From NCBI RefSeq assembly GCF_965363235.1, contig NC_134839.1:99281743-99345742 (forward strand): a DNA stretch of 64,000 nt, written 5' to 3'. The stretch is from Mytilus galloprovincialis (taxonomy: Eukaryota > Mollusca > Bivalvia > Mytilida > Mytilidae). Shown piece after piece: positions 33,401 to 42,800 of this stretch. Under the pieces are notes generated by a model. That model was not told the origin of the DNA. It saw nothing but the letters and a program-made list of their open reading frames with translations, and made no database searches. The position numbers and the translations under genes were made by a program. Each line of letters starts with the position of its first letter. Positions within the stretch are counted from its first letter, which is position 1.

Positions 33401-34743
33401 TTTCACGTTTTGAGAATATATAACATTACGTTTTCAAATATGAAAACGGACAGGAAACTAACGTTTTTAAATTGATAACTGATCTACGAAATTGCTAGAA
33501 CATATAACTCACGACGAAATGTAGAAGTAATGGGAAAAGAAGGAAATGGAAAAGATATTTGAATTTATATTCATAAAAAAAGATTGATAAGAAAACAATA
33601 ATTGCATAGAGTGTTTCTTCCTCGGGCAGACCTGAAAAAAAAAACACATTTCTTTTATTGGTATATTAAATAATTTGAACCGAAACAATCTGAAAACCGT
33701 TCATGCCTTTTGAATGTCTATTATGTAATTATCGATTTTACCTGTAACATTATCATAACTAATTACATATATTAAGTAGCATGTGCGACCGACCATGCAT
33801 GCTTGGCTGATTTTATTGCACTTGTTATCAGCTGATGATTTGATTGACAACAGGTAATCTAATCATCGACATTAATAGGTCGCTGATGCTGGGCCTTTTT
33901 AAAACCTGCGACATTTTTCAGACCATGTCACGGAATGTACTGTAGCCTTCAACAATGAGAAAGACCCATACCATTATACATGTTATAGTCGGCTATAAAA
34001 GGCCTGATATCATTGGATATGAAAAATGTGAAACAATTCAATTGGGAACATCACTGACCTATTTTATAAAAAAAAAAAAAAGTATATATATGAACATACC
34101 TGCCAACTGTCACTATTTGGGGGGGATTTCCCCCATGGAGGCTTCCAAATTTAAATTTTGAAAGAGCAATTTTGTCCATAATTTTAAACTAAACAATTAA
34201 TTTTACAATGACTTTATGCTTATAAAAGTATGAAGAAGCCAAAAAACAACATTAAAATGTATTTGAAGGCCCATCTTGCACGCAAAACCCCCATAGGCAT
34301 TTTGAAAAGTTGGCAGGTATGTATGAAAAAAAATAAGCCAACGACATCCTTTCAACACCAGGCTCCTCACTTGGACAGGGACATATAGTCATAGAATGTG
34401 GCCAGGTTAAACTAGTTTGCAAGTCAATCTAGGAGAAATATTGTTATATTTCGTCCACTGGGGCAGATGTTACAGAATTTGATCAACACGGAATTAAGGG
34501 TATAAAATAGTATGGCATTGGTTATAACAAAGTTTTAGGGGGTACATTTGTACTTCAGGCTGTCAGAACAAAATATGTTGACAATACCGACTCGGCGTTT
34601 TCACCTTTTATCGTGTTTCTACTCGATTTATCGAGAACGCCCTCTATTGTTTTTGTGATAAAATGTTGGAAGCAAACATCAGGAATATGGGTCGCCTCTC
34701 CTGCTAATGCAACTCCGTCTAAAACTGATTGACAGAGCTCCAT
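18407..34743 (-). CDS. COMMD3: COMM domain-containing protein 3 (COMMD3), eight exons
   Basis: My spliced minus-strand model joins 34743-34605, 26787-26676, 25818-25755, 24987-24953, 24225-24165, 23246-23190, 19927-19868 and 18466-18407. That gives 588 bases, or 195 residues plus stop, the length I recall for vertebrate COMMD3. Diagnostic stretches are MELCQSVLDGVALAG at the start, EECKFTQDRID, IGTSPPHIVDVDWRLDYYIK, EPVYLISLKTE, and VQFSCSLEQLQDFVGKLKDA near the end. The N-terminal helical domain is about 1-115 and the COMM domain about 120-193, containing the conserved tryptophan. COMMD proteins form the ring of the Commander complex with CCDC22 and CCDC93, which recycles membrane cargo from endosomes. 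All junctions are GT/AG, but the donors of exons 2 and 3 (GTTCTT, GTTGGT) are weak. Intron 1 is about 7.8 kb and full of transposon debris. The gene appears intact. Confidence 0.9.
18780..19160 (+). repeat. Family E repeat split by a family D fragment
   Basis: Family E text (GCCACTTGTGGAGCAGGATC, then TTTTGGTCAGGTTT) breaks at about 18853. A family D 3' end then runs to about 19028 (CTGTACCAAGTCAGGAATAT to TTTGTGATTTTACTTTTTGC). Family E resumes with TCAGTCTTTAGTTTTCTATG. It lies in the last intron of COMMD3. Confidence 0.55.
20173..20356 (+). repeat. 22-bp minisatellite, about 8.4 copies
   Basis: The unit is close to CAGATATATGTCGTGTTTATA plus one base. The first two units carry AACAG rather than ATCAG, and the second reads GCC instead of GTC. 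Because 22 is not a multiple of three, the array reads through two frames and gives spurious open frames. It lies in a COMMD3 intron. Confidence 0.9.
21188..21480 (+). repeat. 155-bp tandem duplication
   Basis: CTTCATCAGCAACATTTTAT occurs at 21197 and again at 21352. The following 120 or so bases are nearly identical, differing at a few sites such as GACAAATG versus GGCAAATT. The high identity suggests a recent event. Confidence 0.85.
21515..21607. repeat. Palindromic TTGCACAA tandem block
   Basis: Three related units contain CTATTGCACAATATTGTGCAA or close variants. The first holds a perfect 20-base palindrome at 21524-21543. Units are joined by TTTCTTGCTATTG. Confidence 0.75.
21615..22140 (+). 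repeat. About 130-bp tandem repeat, four units in two alternating types
   Basis: GACCAACTTGAAAACT units (about 21625 and 21890) alternate with GTAGACCAATTTGAAAAC units (about 21760 and 22020). This makes two roughly 265-base higher-order copies. Each contains AATCAAA and TTTAATTTTGGACCC. Confidence 0.8.
22140..22770 (+). repeat. 150-160-bp tandem repeat, four units
   Basis: GGGCC landmarks fall at 22144, 22294, 22456 and 22616. Each unit carries TTTTTGGCCCCTAATTC or a variant, ATCAATCCCAACCTTCCTTT, and GGTCATAAACCTTGTGT. Confidence 0.85.
23560..23834. repeat. Fold-back element carrying a 39-bp minisatellite
   Basis: The left arm from 23560 (ACCAATCTAATTAAAATTAA) is the reverse complement of the right end at 23834. 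Five tandem 39-base units start at 23622, 23661, 23700, 23739 and 23778 (GATGCGCGACATATCAGAAC and so on). Only one arm was expanded. A short hairpin, GAGCATCAA against TTGATGCGC, marks the original centre near 23617. Because 39 is a multiple of three, both strands stay open, but the element sits in a COMMD3 intron and is not coding. Confidence 0.9.
24368..24775. mobile_element. Possible short inverted-terminal element
   Basis: GGGCTGTTCCATTAAT at the left is matched by TTAATGGAACACTCC at the right. Ten bases (GTTCCATTAA) pair perfectly. There is no coding sequence between them and no target duplication was seen. Confidence 0.35.
25945..25970. repeat. (TA)n microsatellite
   Basis: A run of about thirteen TA units in a COMMD3 intron. 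Confidence 0.9.
26327..26577. mobile_element. About 250-bp MITE-like element
   Basis: The left end has GGCCACACTTAAAAATATTT followed by GGTTTGCCCAAACCCTACCC. The right end has GGTAGGGTTAGGGCAAACAT followed by ATATTCTTTTTTATGGTCTTA. These are diverged inverted termini. No coding capacity is present. Confidence 0.5.
26911..27001. repeat. 91-base imperfect hairpin
   Basis: The left arm runs CAGGCACTTGTTTCTATCTA then ACGAAGGTCGACTATCCAT. The right arm runs ATGGATAGTCAACCTTCGT then TAGGATAAAAACATGTGCCTG. The loop is about 10 bases. It lies in COMMD3 intron 1 and is probably a tiny fold-back element. Confidence 0.7.
27565..27667. repeat. Perfect 44-base inverted repeat with a 15-base loop
   Basis: Arms 27565-27608 and 27624-27667 are exact reverse complements. 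The left arm contains GTGTTATTCGGTCATTTGAG and GGTACCGGCTTACAT. The loop reads AAATAAATGAAGTGG. Related but decayed text (TTATTGGGTCATTCGTGTTA) occurs near 29540, so both may be ends of one larger old element. Confidence 0.9.
28728..29019. repeat. Imperfect inverted repeat region
   Basis: 28745-28818 (with AATAATATTATATT and ATGTATTTATAACTT) pairs with 28930-29003 in reverse complement. The outer GTCACCAATATGTG at 29006 is the reverse complement of CACATATTGGTGAC at 27676. TTTCCGGATCCTTGGTCTTA at 28728 also resembles, reversed, text at about 27690-27715. This suggests a rearranged composite of one element. Confidence 0.45.
29796..30590. mobile_element. Mutator-like element remnant
   Basis: The left end ACAGGTAAATTTACCGGCG with TACGTTTCCGCAAATTGG is mirrored at the right by GCGGAAATGCAATTTGCCCA and AAATTTACTTGT. 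Further copies of GTTTCCGC and GCGGAAAC lie just inside both ends. The interior holds a decayed transposase fragment on the minus strand (30084-30329). No clear target duplication was found. Confidence 0.5.
30084..30329 (-). pseudogene. MULE/FLYWCH-type transposase C-terminal fragment
   Basis: An 81-codon open frame contains RTRNDAESFHVHLNEQFFVS followed by HPNIFVFVVLLKLQ. This matches the conserved segment after the catalytic core of Mutator-like transposases, usually like RTNNxxEGxHxxLN...HPxxxxFxxxL. Catalytic acidic residues and the rest of the protein are missing. It is nested inside the element with TTTCCGC-type termini and lies in COMMD3 intron 1. Confidence 0.5.
31065..32216 (-). pseudogene. 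BEN-domain protein, broken reading frame
   Basis: The C-terminal part (31065 to about 31380) reads as a BEN domain: GNFAKHIVELFYPELFTFEC, then NPLDTVRLQYLHQYV, FFPEV and W..MVVAKINEALRRP, ending in a lysine-rich tail. Upstream lies a proline-rich low-complexity region (with SPDVPPPPTRKCKRKTPTKP). Further upstream lies a charged helix (RLRQDIEHWRMAGDEKRAEK). These three parts lie in different frames, shifting near 32125 and near 31440-31470, and there is an in-frame stop at 31699-31701. The sequence around that stop also fits a GTAAGT splice donor, so an intron cannot be excluded. BEN domains bind DNA or chromatin. Its place inside COMMD3 intron 1, on the same strand, next to a transposase fragment, suggests a retrocopy or transposon passenger. 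Confidence 0.6.
32214..32632 (+). pseudogene. Tc1/mariner-like DDE transposase C-terminal fragment
   Basis: The frame from 32214 shows DPKHRSKLAKNFM, then KWWDCWPFESSDINPIEMVW. This is the signature around the last catalytic acid of IS630/Tc1/mariner transposases. At about 32382, after a run of A's, the frame shifts. It continues as DDLQTALQEFW and CNRFIDHLYKVVPVV to a stop at 32630-32632. The N-terminal DNA-binding region and the first catalytic aspartate are missing. The 5' break lies exactly where the BEN pseudogene begins on the other strand, so one disrupted the other. Confidence 0.75.
33061..33375 (-). other. Unrecognised 104-codon open frame in COMMD3 intron 1
   Basis: The translation is rich in F, L, I, C and Y and has no motif I recognise. 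The frame begins and ends in AT-rich sequence without splice-site support. It may be chance or an old element remnant. Confidence 0.2.
34095..34321. mobile_element. 227-bp MITE with 14-bp inverted termini and a 6-bp target duplication
   Basis: The left terminus CATACCTGCCAACT (34095-34108) and right terminus AGTTGGCAGGTATG (34308-34321) are perfect inverted repeats. TATGAA flanks both sides (34089-34094 and 34322-34327). The interior has GGGGGGGATTTCCCCCAT and no coding sequence. The intact ends and target duplication make the boundaries firm. Confidence 0.85.
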
Positions 34744-35258
34744 ACTCCCACTTTTCCTGTTTATTTACCGGCTTATTTTGATTTCCAACACAGAAGAGTT
34801 AAATAAAATATGAACAACTCGCCCCTTTTGAAAACTCGTCCTATCAAATACACTAAATAAATTTTAAAATGGAGAAAAATGCTTGGTCTCAGTTCAATAT
34901 TTTGCTGTACTTCAGGCATATAGCGTGTTTCTATATTACAAATTTGCATGATACAGTTCTCTGAGGTTTGTCAATCTTATTTATAAAAATGAAACCATAA
35001 TATGTTATAATGATGATTGAGTTGTCTCTCTTTGTTCATCCTGATACATTCTCGTGAAAATCATTATTGCCTTATTAGTATTGAATTAATTCCCCTTCCG
35101 ATAAAAACGAAGGGGAATTTAGGTTTACACTCTGTCTGTCTGTCATAGTATTTTTAAATTGGTAAATATAGTTATTATATAAGAGCTCGGAACAGTAATA
35201 TATCTAACATATATGTTCCTGGGATTATTATGTAATTGTTATTTCCCTTGTTTAAAAC

Positions 35259-36712
35259 CAGGGCCGTAAATTACATGGAGGCATGTAGGCAGTTGCCTCA
35301 TATTGCGGGCTGACCCCAAAACAAAAAAATACGAAAAAAAAAACACGCAGAAAATAAAAAAAAATGGTTAAAATCATGCATTATTTTAATAGCACCGGTT
35401 ATCAATTTGACCAACAAGGTGATTAATCATAATTGCAGGGTCTGTTCGATATTTAAATCTGGTGAATATCGCTGAACGGTACCCAACTCCTGTGCACACG
35501 TAAAAATTTCACGCCAATTTTGTAGCACGGGATTTTCCTGTGTCTCATTCGCGGGCATAATAAAAATCCTGCTGTCTCGCCATATCATAACTGAGGAGCA
35601 AATTGCGAGGTTGATTGAAACTGGACCACTGGTTCTGATGTTGCGCCACATTAAATGGTTAACAACTAGAAGAATCGTCATAATTTTTGCATAGACTAAC
35701 CAACTTGTTAATAATGTAAGTATAACTGTGAATTTTATGTCAAGAGCCGAGGTTCCATGACACCTCAATTTAGTTGATATAATTTATAATAACCGTTCCT
35801 GATCAGCGTCGGGTGATTTTTTCTAGACATTTCCAAAAGACAGCCTGTACGTTGTCACTTGTTTTTGAAGTCCCCCGTTAATTCCGTCATTATGTATTTA
35901 ACATCCTGCACATTTTCCACAAACCGATATTTAAAATAAACTCCTACCCAAACAAACCGAGTTTGTCTCTTGTATGAATTTATTGCTATGTGAACACAGT
36001 TGCTGATCCGGGGTTTGGGTCAGGAAGTTGGACCCACTTTTTATATTGACAACCGATGTATTCATTTCGTATGGCTTTTTCTTTGCAGGAATTGCATGTG
36101 TTGGAATTCCTGCTTTTCAAATAGATCCACCCCTATTACATATCATTGAAGGCCCGACATATAATAAAAAACTAGAAATCCACGATACAATTCTGTGGTT
36201 TTGTAGAGCTTGTTAAAACGAACGCAGAGACTATATCAACATGCATACTAAATAAACTTCGTGAATGGGGATTCGACCTGACCCGTTTAAGAGGACAAGG
36301 TTATGACGGATGTTCTACGATGACTGGAGAAGTATCTGGTGTCAAGACGAGAATTACTCAAGAGCTTTCAAATGCGAAGTATTTCGTGCACTGTCGATCG
36401 CACTGTCTTAATCTTGTCGTTGTTTTACATTGTCAGTCAGTCGCAGTTGTCAGAAATTTTATGGCAATTTTAGGGAAAATCACATGGTTTATCAGTGCGT
36501 CCAGTAAACGCAAAAATATTATGAAATCTGTAATGAAAGATGAAGGTCAAATCGCGATTCAATTTGATTTGATGTATGATCAAAAAGAACTTCAAGGTTT
36601 GTTCAGCCACGAAAAACGACTACTACCAACACTAGCAGAAACTCGACGCATTAACTTGGCTGTTGAAACACTATGACAAGGTGCTTGACATGACCGAATT
36701 AGACTCTTTACC
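35259..36712 (+). mobile_element. 3'-truncated hAT-like transposon
   Basis: The left end CAGGGCCGTAAATTACATGG followed by GGCAGTTGCCTCATATTGCGG is typical of hAT elements carrying ZMYM-like transposases. A transposase fragment begins at about 36195. The right terminus is absent: hAT coding text stops at about 36712, where a family E repeat starts. Without the right end the target duplication cannot be tested. Confidence 0.6.
36195..36712 (+). pseudogene. hAT-family transposase fragment (ZMYM/DUF4371-like)
   Basis: The frame reads FVELVKTNAETISTCIL, then GFDLTRLRGQGYDGCSTM, TGEVSGVKTRI and FVHCRSHCLNL. This is the conserved GQGYDG...HCxxHxLNL block of this hAT subgroup. It then continues through ITWFISASSKRKNIMKSV. 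A one-base frameshift near 36645 breaks the frame, which would otherwise stop at 36674-36676. The continuing frame reads WLLKHYDKVLDMTELDSL before merging with an unrelated repeat. Both termini of the protein are missing, so it is not functional. Confidence 0.75.
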
Positions 36713-36724
36713 GGATTTGTTATA

Positions 36725-36962
36725 CCATAAGCAACACGACTGGTGCTACATGTGGAATATGATCTGCCTACCCTTCCGTAGCACCTGAGATCACTCCTAC
36801 TTTTTGGTGGGGTTCGTGTTGCTTATTCTTTAGTTTTCCGTGTTGTGTCATGTGTACTATTGTTTGTCTGTTTGTCTTTTTCATTTTTAGCCACGACGTT
36901 GTCAGTTTATTTTCGATTTACGAATTTGACTGTCCCTTTGGTATCTTTCGTCCCTCTTTTAG
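36725..36962 (+). repeat. Family E repeat, forward copy
   Basis: It starts GGTGCTACATGTGGAATATG, continues with GTAGCACCTGAGATCACTCC and TTTTGGTGGGGTTCGTGTTG, and ends in GTCCCTTTGGTATCTTTCGT. It is the reverse complement of 62805-63020. It separates the hAT remnant from the reverse-transcriptase element. Confidence 0.75.
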
Positions 36963-37171
36963 AGATCATTTATGATGATGATGGAAGTTTTTAACGACAT
37001 TGACTGACTATACAGGTCATGCACGGTCGGAAAAGGTTGAGCAAAAAACGGCTAAGGTAATCTATGCCTGGGATATCATAAGAAAATCAGAAGTGTTTCG
37101 AAAAATTGATATTCATGTCAACACCGTGCTGATTACTGCGCTGGTTATGGTAATTAAGTTAAGTTACTGTA

Positions 37172-37951
37172 ATGTATTGTTATGAGTTACAATTTATGAC
37201 AAAAATAAGCAAAGACCCATCGAAACAACATCTGATAAACAAATTTAATAATACTTTTAGATATTTGGATGATATTTTGGCTCTCAATAATGACGACTTC
37301 AGTATGTATATTAATGAAATTTATCCTGTTGAACTTACTTTAAATAAAGCTAATACTAACAATGACCACTGCCCTTTTCTCGATCTTGATATCTATATCA
37401 CTAATGGAAAGCTGAATACTAAAATTTATGATAAAAGGGATGATTTTTCATTTCCTATCGTTAATTATCCGTTTTTAGATGGTGACGTTCCCTTGTCACC
37501 ATCTTACGGTGTTTATATATCTCAACTTGTACGATTCGCTCGTGTATGTAACAATGTTTTAGATTTTAACGAGAGAAATTTATGTATTACTGAAAAGTTA
37601 TTACACCAGGGTTTTCGATATCACAAACTAGTCAAAACATTTACTAAATTTTATCATCGGTATAAAGACATCATTCGTAAATATAGTTCAACATGCAGAC
37701 TTCTAATACGTTCAGGTATTTCACATCCAATTTTTTATGGAAATATTCTTTATAAAGCACAAAGGTGTCAGTATTCACCTCAGAAACTTACAAAACCTTT
37801 GAATAGACTTATTAAGAAGGGATATAATTACGATACTGTTGTCAAGTCATTAAAGATTGCATATTTTGGCGTTAATATTGAGTCACTCACATTTATTCTA
37901 AAAACAGTTGTTGGCATGACACGGGTTATGTTCTTCTCATATATGTTATGA
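37172..37951 (+). pseudogene. Reverse-transcriptase element, 5'-truncated ORF
   Basis: A 259-codon open frame begins just before the catalytic YLDD box (residues 31-34, in FRYLDDILALNN). It continues through HCPFLDLDIYI, KIYDKRDDFSF and SYGVYISQLVRFAR, ending at a stop at 37949-37951. This order fits the Penelope-like or related reverse-transcriptase family common in bivalves. The fingers and upper palm that should precede motif C are missing, and no GIY-YIG endonuclease is seen. A short related piece lies at 57912-58015. The frame is intact but the element is a dead 5'-truncated copy. Family assignment beyond reverse transcriptase is uncertain. Confidence 0.65.
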
Positions 37952-38530
37952 TGGTATGATACTAAACCCCTAACGGGAAGGATTGTGCCTGATGTTCATA
38001 TGATGAAATCATAATCTTTCAGTCAGTTTAATTGAAGTCTGGAGCTGGCATGTCAGTTAACTGCTAGTAGTCTGTTGTTATTTATGTATTATTGTCATTT
38101 TGTTTATTTTATTGGTTACATCTTCTGACATCAGACTCGGACTTCTCTTGAACTGAATTTTAATGTGCGTATTGTTATACGTTTACTTTTCTACATTGGT
38201 TAGAGGTATAGGGGGAGGGTTGAGATCTCACAAACATGTTTAACCCCGCCGCATTTTTGCGCCTGTCCCAAGTCAGGAGCCTCTGGCCTTTGTTAGTCTT
38301 GTATTATTTTAATTTTAGTTTCTTGTGTACAATTTGGAAATTAGTATGGCGTTCATTATCACTGGACTAGTATATATTTGTTCAGGGGCCAGCTGAAGGA
38401 CGCCTCCGGGTGTGGGAATTTCTCGCTACATTGAAGACCTGTTGGTGACCCTCTGCTGTTGTTTTTTATTTGGTCGGGTTGTTGTCTCTTTGACACATTC
38501 CCCATTTCCATTCTCAATTTTATAACTACT
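37952..38530 (+). repeat. 3' untranslated region of the reverse-transcriptase element
   Basis: Ordered landmarks: ACTAAACCCCTAACGGGAAG, TCTGGAGCTGGCATGTCAGT, CAGACTCGGACTTCTCTTGA, GTCCCAAGTCAGGAGCCTCT, and GGACGCCTCCGGGTGTGGGA. A reversed copy of the whole block lies at 60690-61320. Because it directly follows the reverse-transcriptase stop codon, it identifies the 3' tail of that family. Confidence 0.75.
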
Positions 38531-39084
38531 ATATATTCGCATCTATCCAACTGTAGTTGATTTTCTTTCATGTTCGTGTTGCTCAATTTTTAGTTTTCTG
38601 TATAGTGTTTTTTATTGTTCGTCTCTTTTTGTTTAGGCAATGATGACATTTTTTTTTCGATTTCTATTCACTTTTTAACCACAAGTAGAGTATTATATTT
38701 GTTTCCCGGTTGTGTAATCATGCTCAAAAGAACACAAAACTTGCGCTTCCGGTAAACTAGTTTACCGTACTAATTATTCGGTATTCAAGAGTTTTCAGCT
38801 GCTACTCAGATTTTGTAAAACGTCACTGGCAAGTGATTGAGTAGAAAGTTGATGAACCAGGGTTATGTCAACGCTCGTCCTTTTTCTAAAAAGGTTCATC
38901 GAAAGGTACCAAGACCTTGTTGATAAATATTCTGTATCAACTTCACAAATTATACACGATGATCTTGAAGTATAGATTCGGTTCACTGACCTTTTTATAA
39001 GTATTCTTTTATTTGTTTTTTTTTTAATATTACTTTTACTGTTTAGACTACTTTTGGTGATATCCGTTTGACATTATTCTGTAC

Positions 39085-39610
39085 TTATGTACATCCCGTC
39101 GTCATTGTGTTATTGTGCTATGGAAATTTGTTGTATTCTTGTCTTTCATTTTCGTTTGTGTGCTTTGTCTATGTGCCTTTTTGTGTTTCTCGGTTCACAT
39201 GACGTGACTCTGCACCATTGTGTTATTGTAAATTTTTGCATTCTTATCTTTCATGTTGCTAATGTGCTTTGTTTATAAGCCTTTTTTGTGTTTCTTTGTT
39301 TCATATTTGTTTGTTTTCTATAGTGATTAAGATTATAACACAATTTTGACTGCTGTAACCCAACTTTTGACATTTTTACCTTTTGTGTATGTTTTGTTAA
39401 CACATTGTTGTCAATATTATAGAATTTGAGGCCACTGTCATACAAGTGGTTTAATCCACCTTTTTTCTATAGAAGAACATTCCTGTACCAAGTCAGAAAT
39501 ATGACAGTTGTTATCCATTCGTTTGATGTGGTCGAGCTTTTGAATTAGGGACTTTCCGTTTTAAATTTTCTTCGGAGTTCGGTATTTTTGTGATATTACT
39601 TTTTTCCATA
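39085..39610 (+). repeat. Family D repeat, copy 3
   Basis: It is collinear with 5337-5700: CCTTTTTTGTGTTTCTTTGTT, AAGATTATAACACAATTTTG, CTGTACCAAGTCAGAAATAT and TCGGAGTTCGGTATTTTTGT. An extra upstream segment holds an internal duplication around CATTGTGTTATTGT. Confidence 0.65.
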
Positions 39611-39832
39611 ACCATAGATTTGTGGATTGACTGATAAAGAACACATGCAACATCAGCTGTGTAGAGAGGTGGGTTCATGATACCCAATTCTTATTATTTG
39701 TGCTGTGTTACTTTTGATTGTTGCTCATCTGTTATTGGTCATTAGTATTTACCTTTCTTTTTTATCTACAGGTTCATCTGTATCGTATTTGACCTCATAC
39801 CGAGCAATTGGCATTTACCAGTTGTGTCCAGT

Positions 39833-42800
39833 ATTGTTGAAGCCTTAACCCTGTGTAACCTAGCACAATATTCCTTGTAATCATTGAAGCCTCAAACCTG
39901 TGTAACCTAACACGATCCTCCTTGTAATCATTGAAGCCTTAAACCTGTGTAGCCATGCACGTTATTCCTTGTAATCATTGAAGCCTTAACCTTTTTAACC
40001 TAGCATACAATCCTCCTTGTAATCATTGAAGCCTTAAACCTGGGTAACCTATCATGATATTCCTTGTACTCATTGAAGCCTTAAACCTGTGTAACATAGC
40101 ACGATCTTCCTTGTAATCATCGAAGCCTTAAACCTGTGTAACCTAGCACACAATCCTCCTTGTAATCATTGAAGCCTTAAACCTGTGTAACCTAGCACAA
40201 TCCTCCTTGTTATCATTGAAGCCTTAAACCTGTGTAGCCTAGCACGCAATCCTCCTTGTAATCATTGAAGCCTTAAACCTGTGTAATCTAGCATGATCCT
40301 TCTTGTAATCATTGAATCCTTAAACCTGAATAACCTAGCACAATCCTCCTTGTAATCATTAGAGCCTTAACCCTGTGTTACCTAGCACGATCCTCCTTGT
40401 AATCATTTGAAGCCTTCAACCTGTGTAACCTAGCACGATATTCCTTGTAATCATTGAAGCCTTAAACCTGTGTAACCTAGCACGATCCTCCTTGTAATCA
40501 TTGAAGCCTTAAACCTGTGTAACCTAGCACACAATCCTCCTTGTAATCATTAAAGCCTTAAACCTGTGTTACCTAGCACACAATCCTCCTTGTAATCATT
40601 GAAGCCTTAAACCTGTGTTACCTAGCACACAATCCTCCTTGTAATTATTGAAGCCTTAAACCTGTATTACCTAGCACACAATCCCCCTTGTAATCATCGA
40701 AGCCTTAAAACCTGTGTAATAAGAACACATTCCTCCTTGTAATCATTGAAGCCTTAAACCTGTGTTACCTAGCACACAATCCTCCTTGTAATTATTGAAG
40801 CCTTAAACCTGTATAACCTAGCACACAATCCCCCTTGTAATCATCGAAGCCTTAAAACCTGTGTAATAAGAACACAATCCTCCTTGTCATCATTGGAGCC
40901 TTAAACCTGTGTAACCTAGCACGATCCTCCTTGTAATCATTGAAGCCTTACACCTGAGTAACCTAGCACAATCCTCCTTGTAATCATTGAAGCCTTAACC
41001 CTGTGTAACCTAGCACAATATTCCTTGTAATCATTGAAGCCTCAAACCTGTGTAACCTAACACGATCCTCCTTGTAATCATTGAAGCCTTAAACCTGTGT
41101 AGCCATGCACGTTATTCCTTGTAATCATTAAAGCCTTAACCTTTTTAACCTAGCATACAATCCTCCTTGTAATCAATGAAGCCTTAAACCTGTGTAACCT
41201 AGCATGATATTCCTTGTAATCATTGAAGCCTTAAACCTGTGTAACATAGCACGATCTTCCTTGTAATCATCGAAGCCTTAAACCTGTGTAACCTAGCACA
41301 CAATCCTCCTTGTAATCATTGAAGCCTTAAACCTGTGTAACCTAGCACAATCCTCCTTGTTATCATTGAAGCCTTAAACCTGTGTAACCTAGCACGCAAT
41401 ACTCCTTGTAATCATCGAAGCCTTCAACTTGTGTAACCTAGCACGATATTCCTTGTAATCATTGAAGTCTTAAACCTGTGTAACCTAGCACGATCCTCCT
41501 TGTAATCATTGAAGCCTTAAACCTGTGTAATCTAGCATGATCCTTCTTATAATCATTGAATCCTTAAACCTGAATAACCTAGCACAATCCTCCTTGTAAT
41601 CATTAGAGCCTTAACCCTGTGTTACCTAGCACGATCCTCCTTATAATCATTGAAGCCTTCAACCTGTGTAACCTAGCACGATATTCCTTGTAATCATTGA
41701 AGTCTTAAACCTGTGTAACCTAGCACGATCCTCCTTGTAATCATTGAAGCCTTAAGCCTGTGTAACCTAGCACACAATCCTCCTTGTAATCATTAAAGCC
41801 TTAAACCTGTGTTACCTAGCACACAATCCTCCTTGTAATCATTGAAGCCTTAAACCTGTGTAATCTAGCATGATCCTTCTTGTAATCATTGAATCCTTAA
41901 ACCTGAATAACCGAGCACAATCCTCCTTGTAATCATTAGAGCCTTAACCCTGTGTTACCTAGCACGATCCTCCTTGTAATCATTTGAAGCCTTCAACCTG
42001 TGTAACCTAGCACGATATTCCTTGTAATCATTGAAGCCTTAAACCTGTGTAACCTATCACGATCCTCCTTGTAATCATTGAAGCCTTAAACCTGTGTAAC
42101 CTAGCACACAATCCTCCTTGTAATCATTGAAGCCTTCAACCTGTGTAACCTAGCACGATATTCCTTGTAATCATTGAAGTCTTAAACCTGTGTAACCTAG
42201 CACGATCCTCCTTGTAATCATTGAAGCCTTAAACCTGTGTAACCTAGCACACAATCCTCCTTGTAATCATTAAAGCCTTAAACCTGTGTTACCTAGCACG
42301 ATCCTCCTTGTAATCATTGAAGCCTTACACCTGAGTAACCTAGCACAATCCTCCTTGTAATCATTGAAGCCTTAACCCTGTGTAACCTAGCACAATATTC
42401 CTTGTAATCATTGAAGCCTCAAACCTGTGTAACCTAACACGATCCTCCTTGTAATCATTGAAGCCTTACACCTGAGTAACCTAGCACAATCCTCCTTGTA
42501 ATCATTGAAGCCTTAACCCTGTGTAACCTAGCACAATATTCCTTGTAATCATTGAAGCCTCAAACCTGTGTAACCTAACACGATCCTCCTTGTAATCATT
42601 GAAGCCTTACACCTGAGTAACCTAGCACAATCCTCCTTGTAATCATTGAAGCCTTAACCCTGTGTAACCTAGCACAATATTCCTTGTAATCATTGAAGCC
42701 TCAAACCTGTGTAACCTAACACGATCCTCCTTGTAATCATTGAAGCCCTAAACCTGTGTAGCCATGCACGTTATTCCTTGTAATCATTGAAGCCTTAACC

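Noticed and set aside
33490..33633. Minus-strand exon-like segment after a CTTTTTTTTTTCAG-type acceptor, reading LPEEETLYAI then a hydrophobic run
   Set aside because: The acceptor is good, but it lies in COMMD3 intron 1, would break the conserved protein, and has no homology I recognise.
37172..37951. Retron or diversity-generating reverse transcriptase
   Set aside because: The sequence context, the multi-copy 3' tail and the eukaryotic setting point to a bivalve retroelement.
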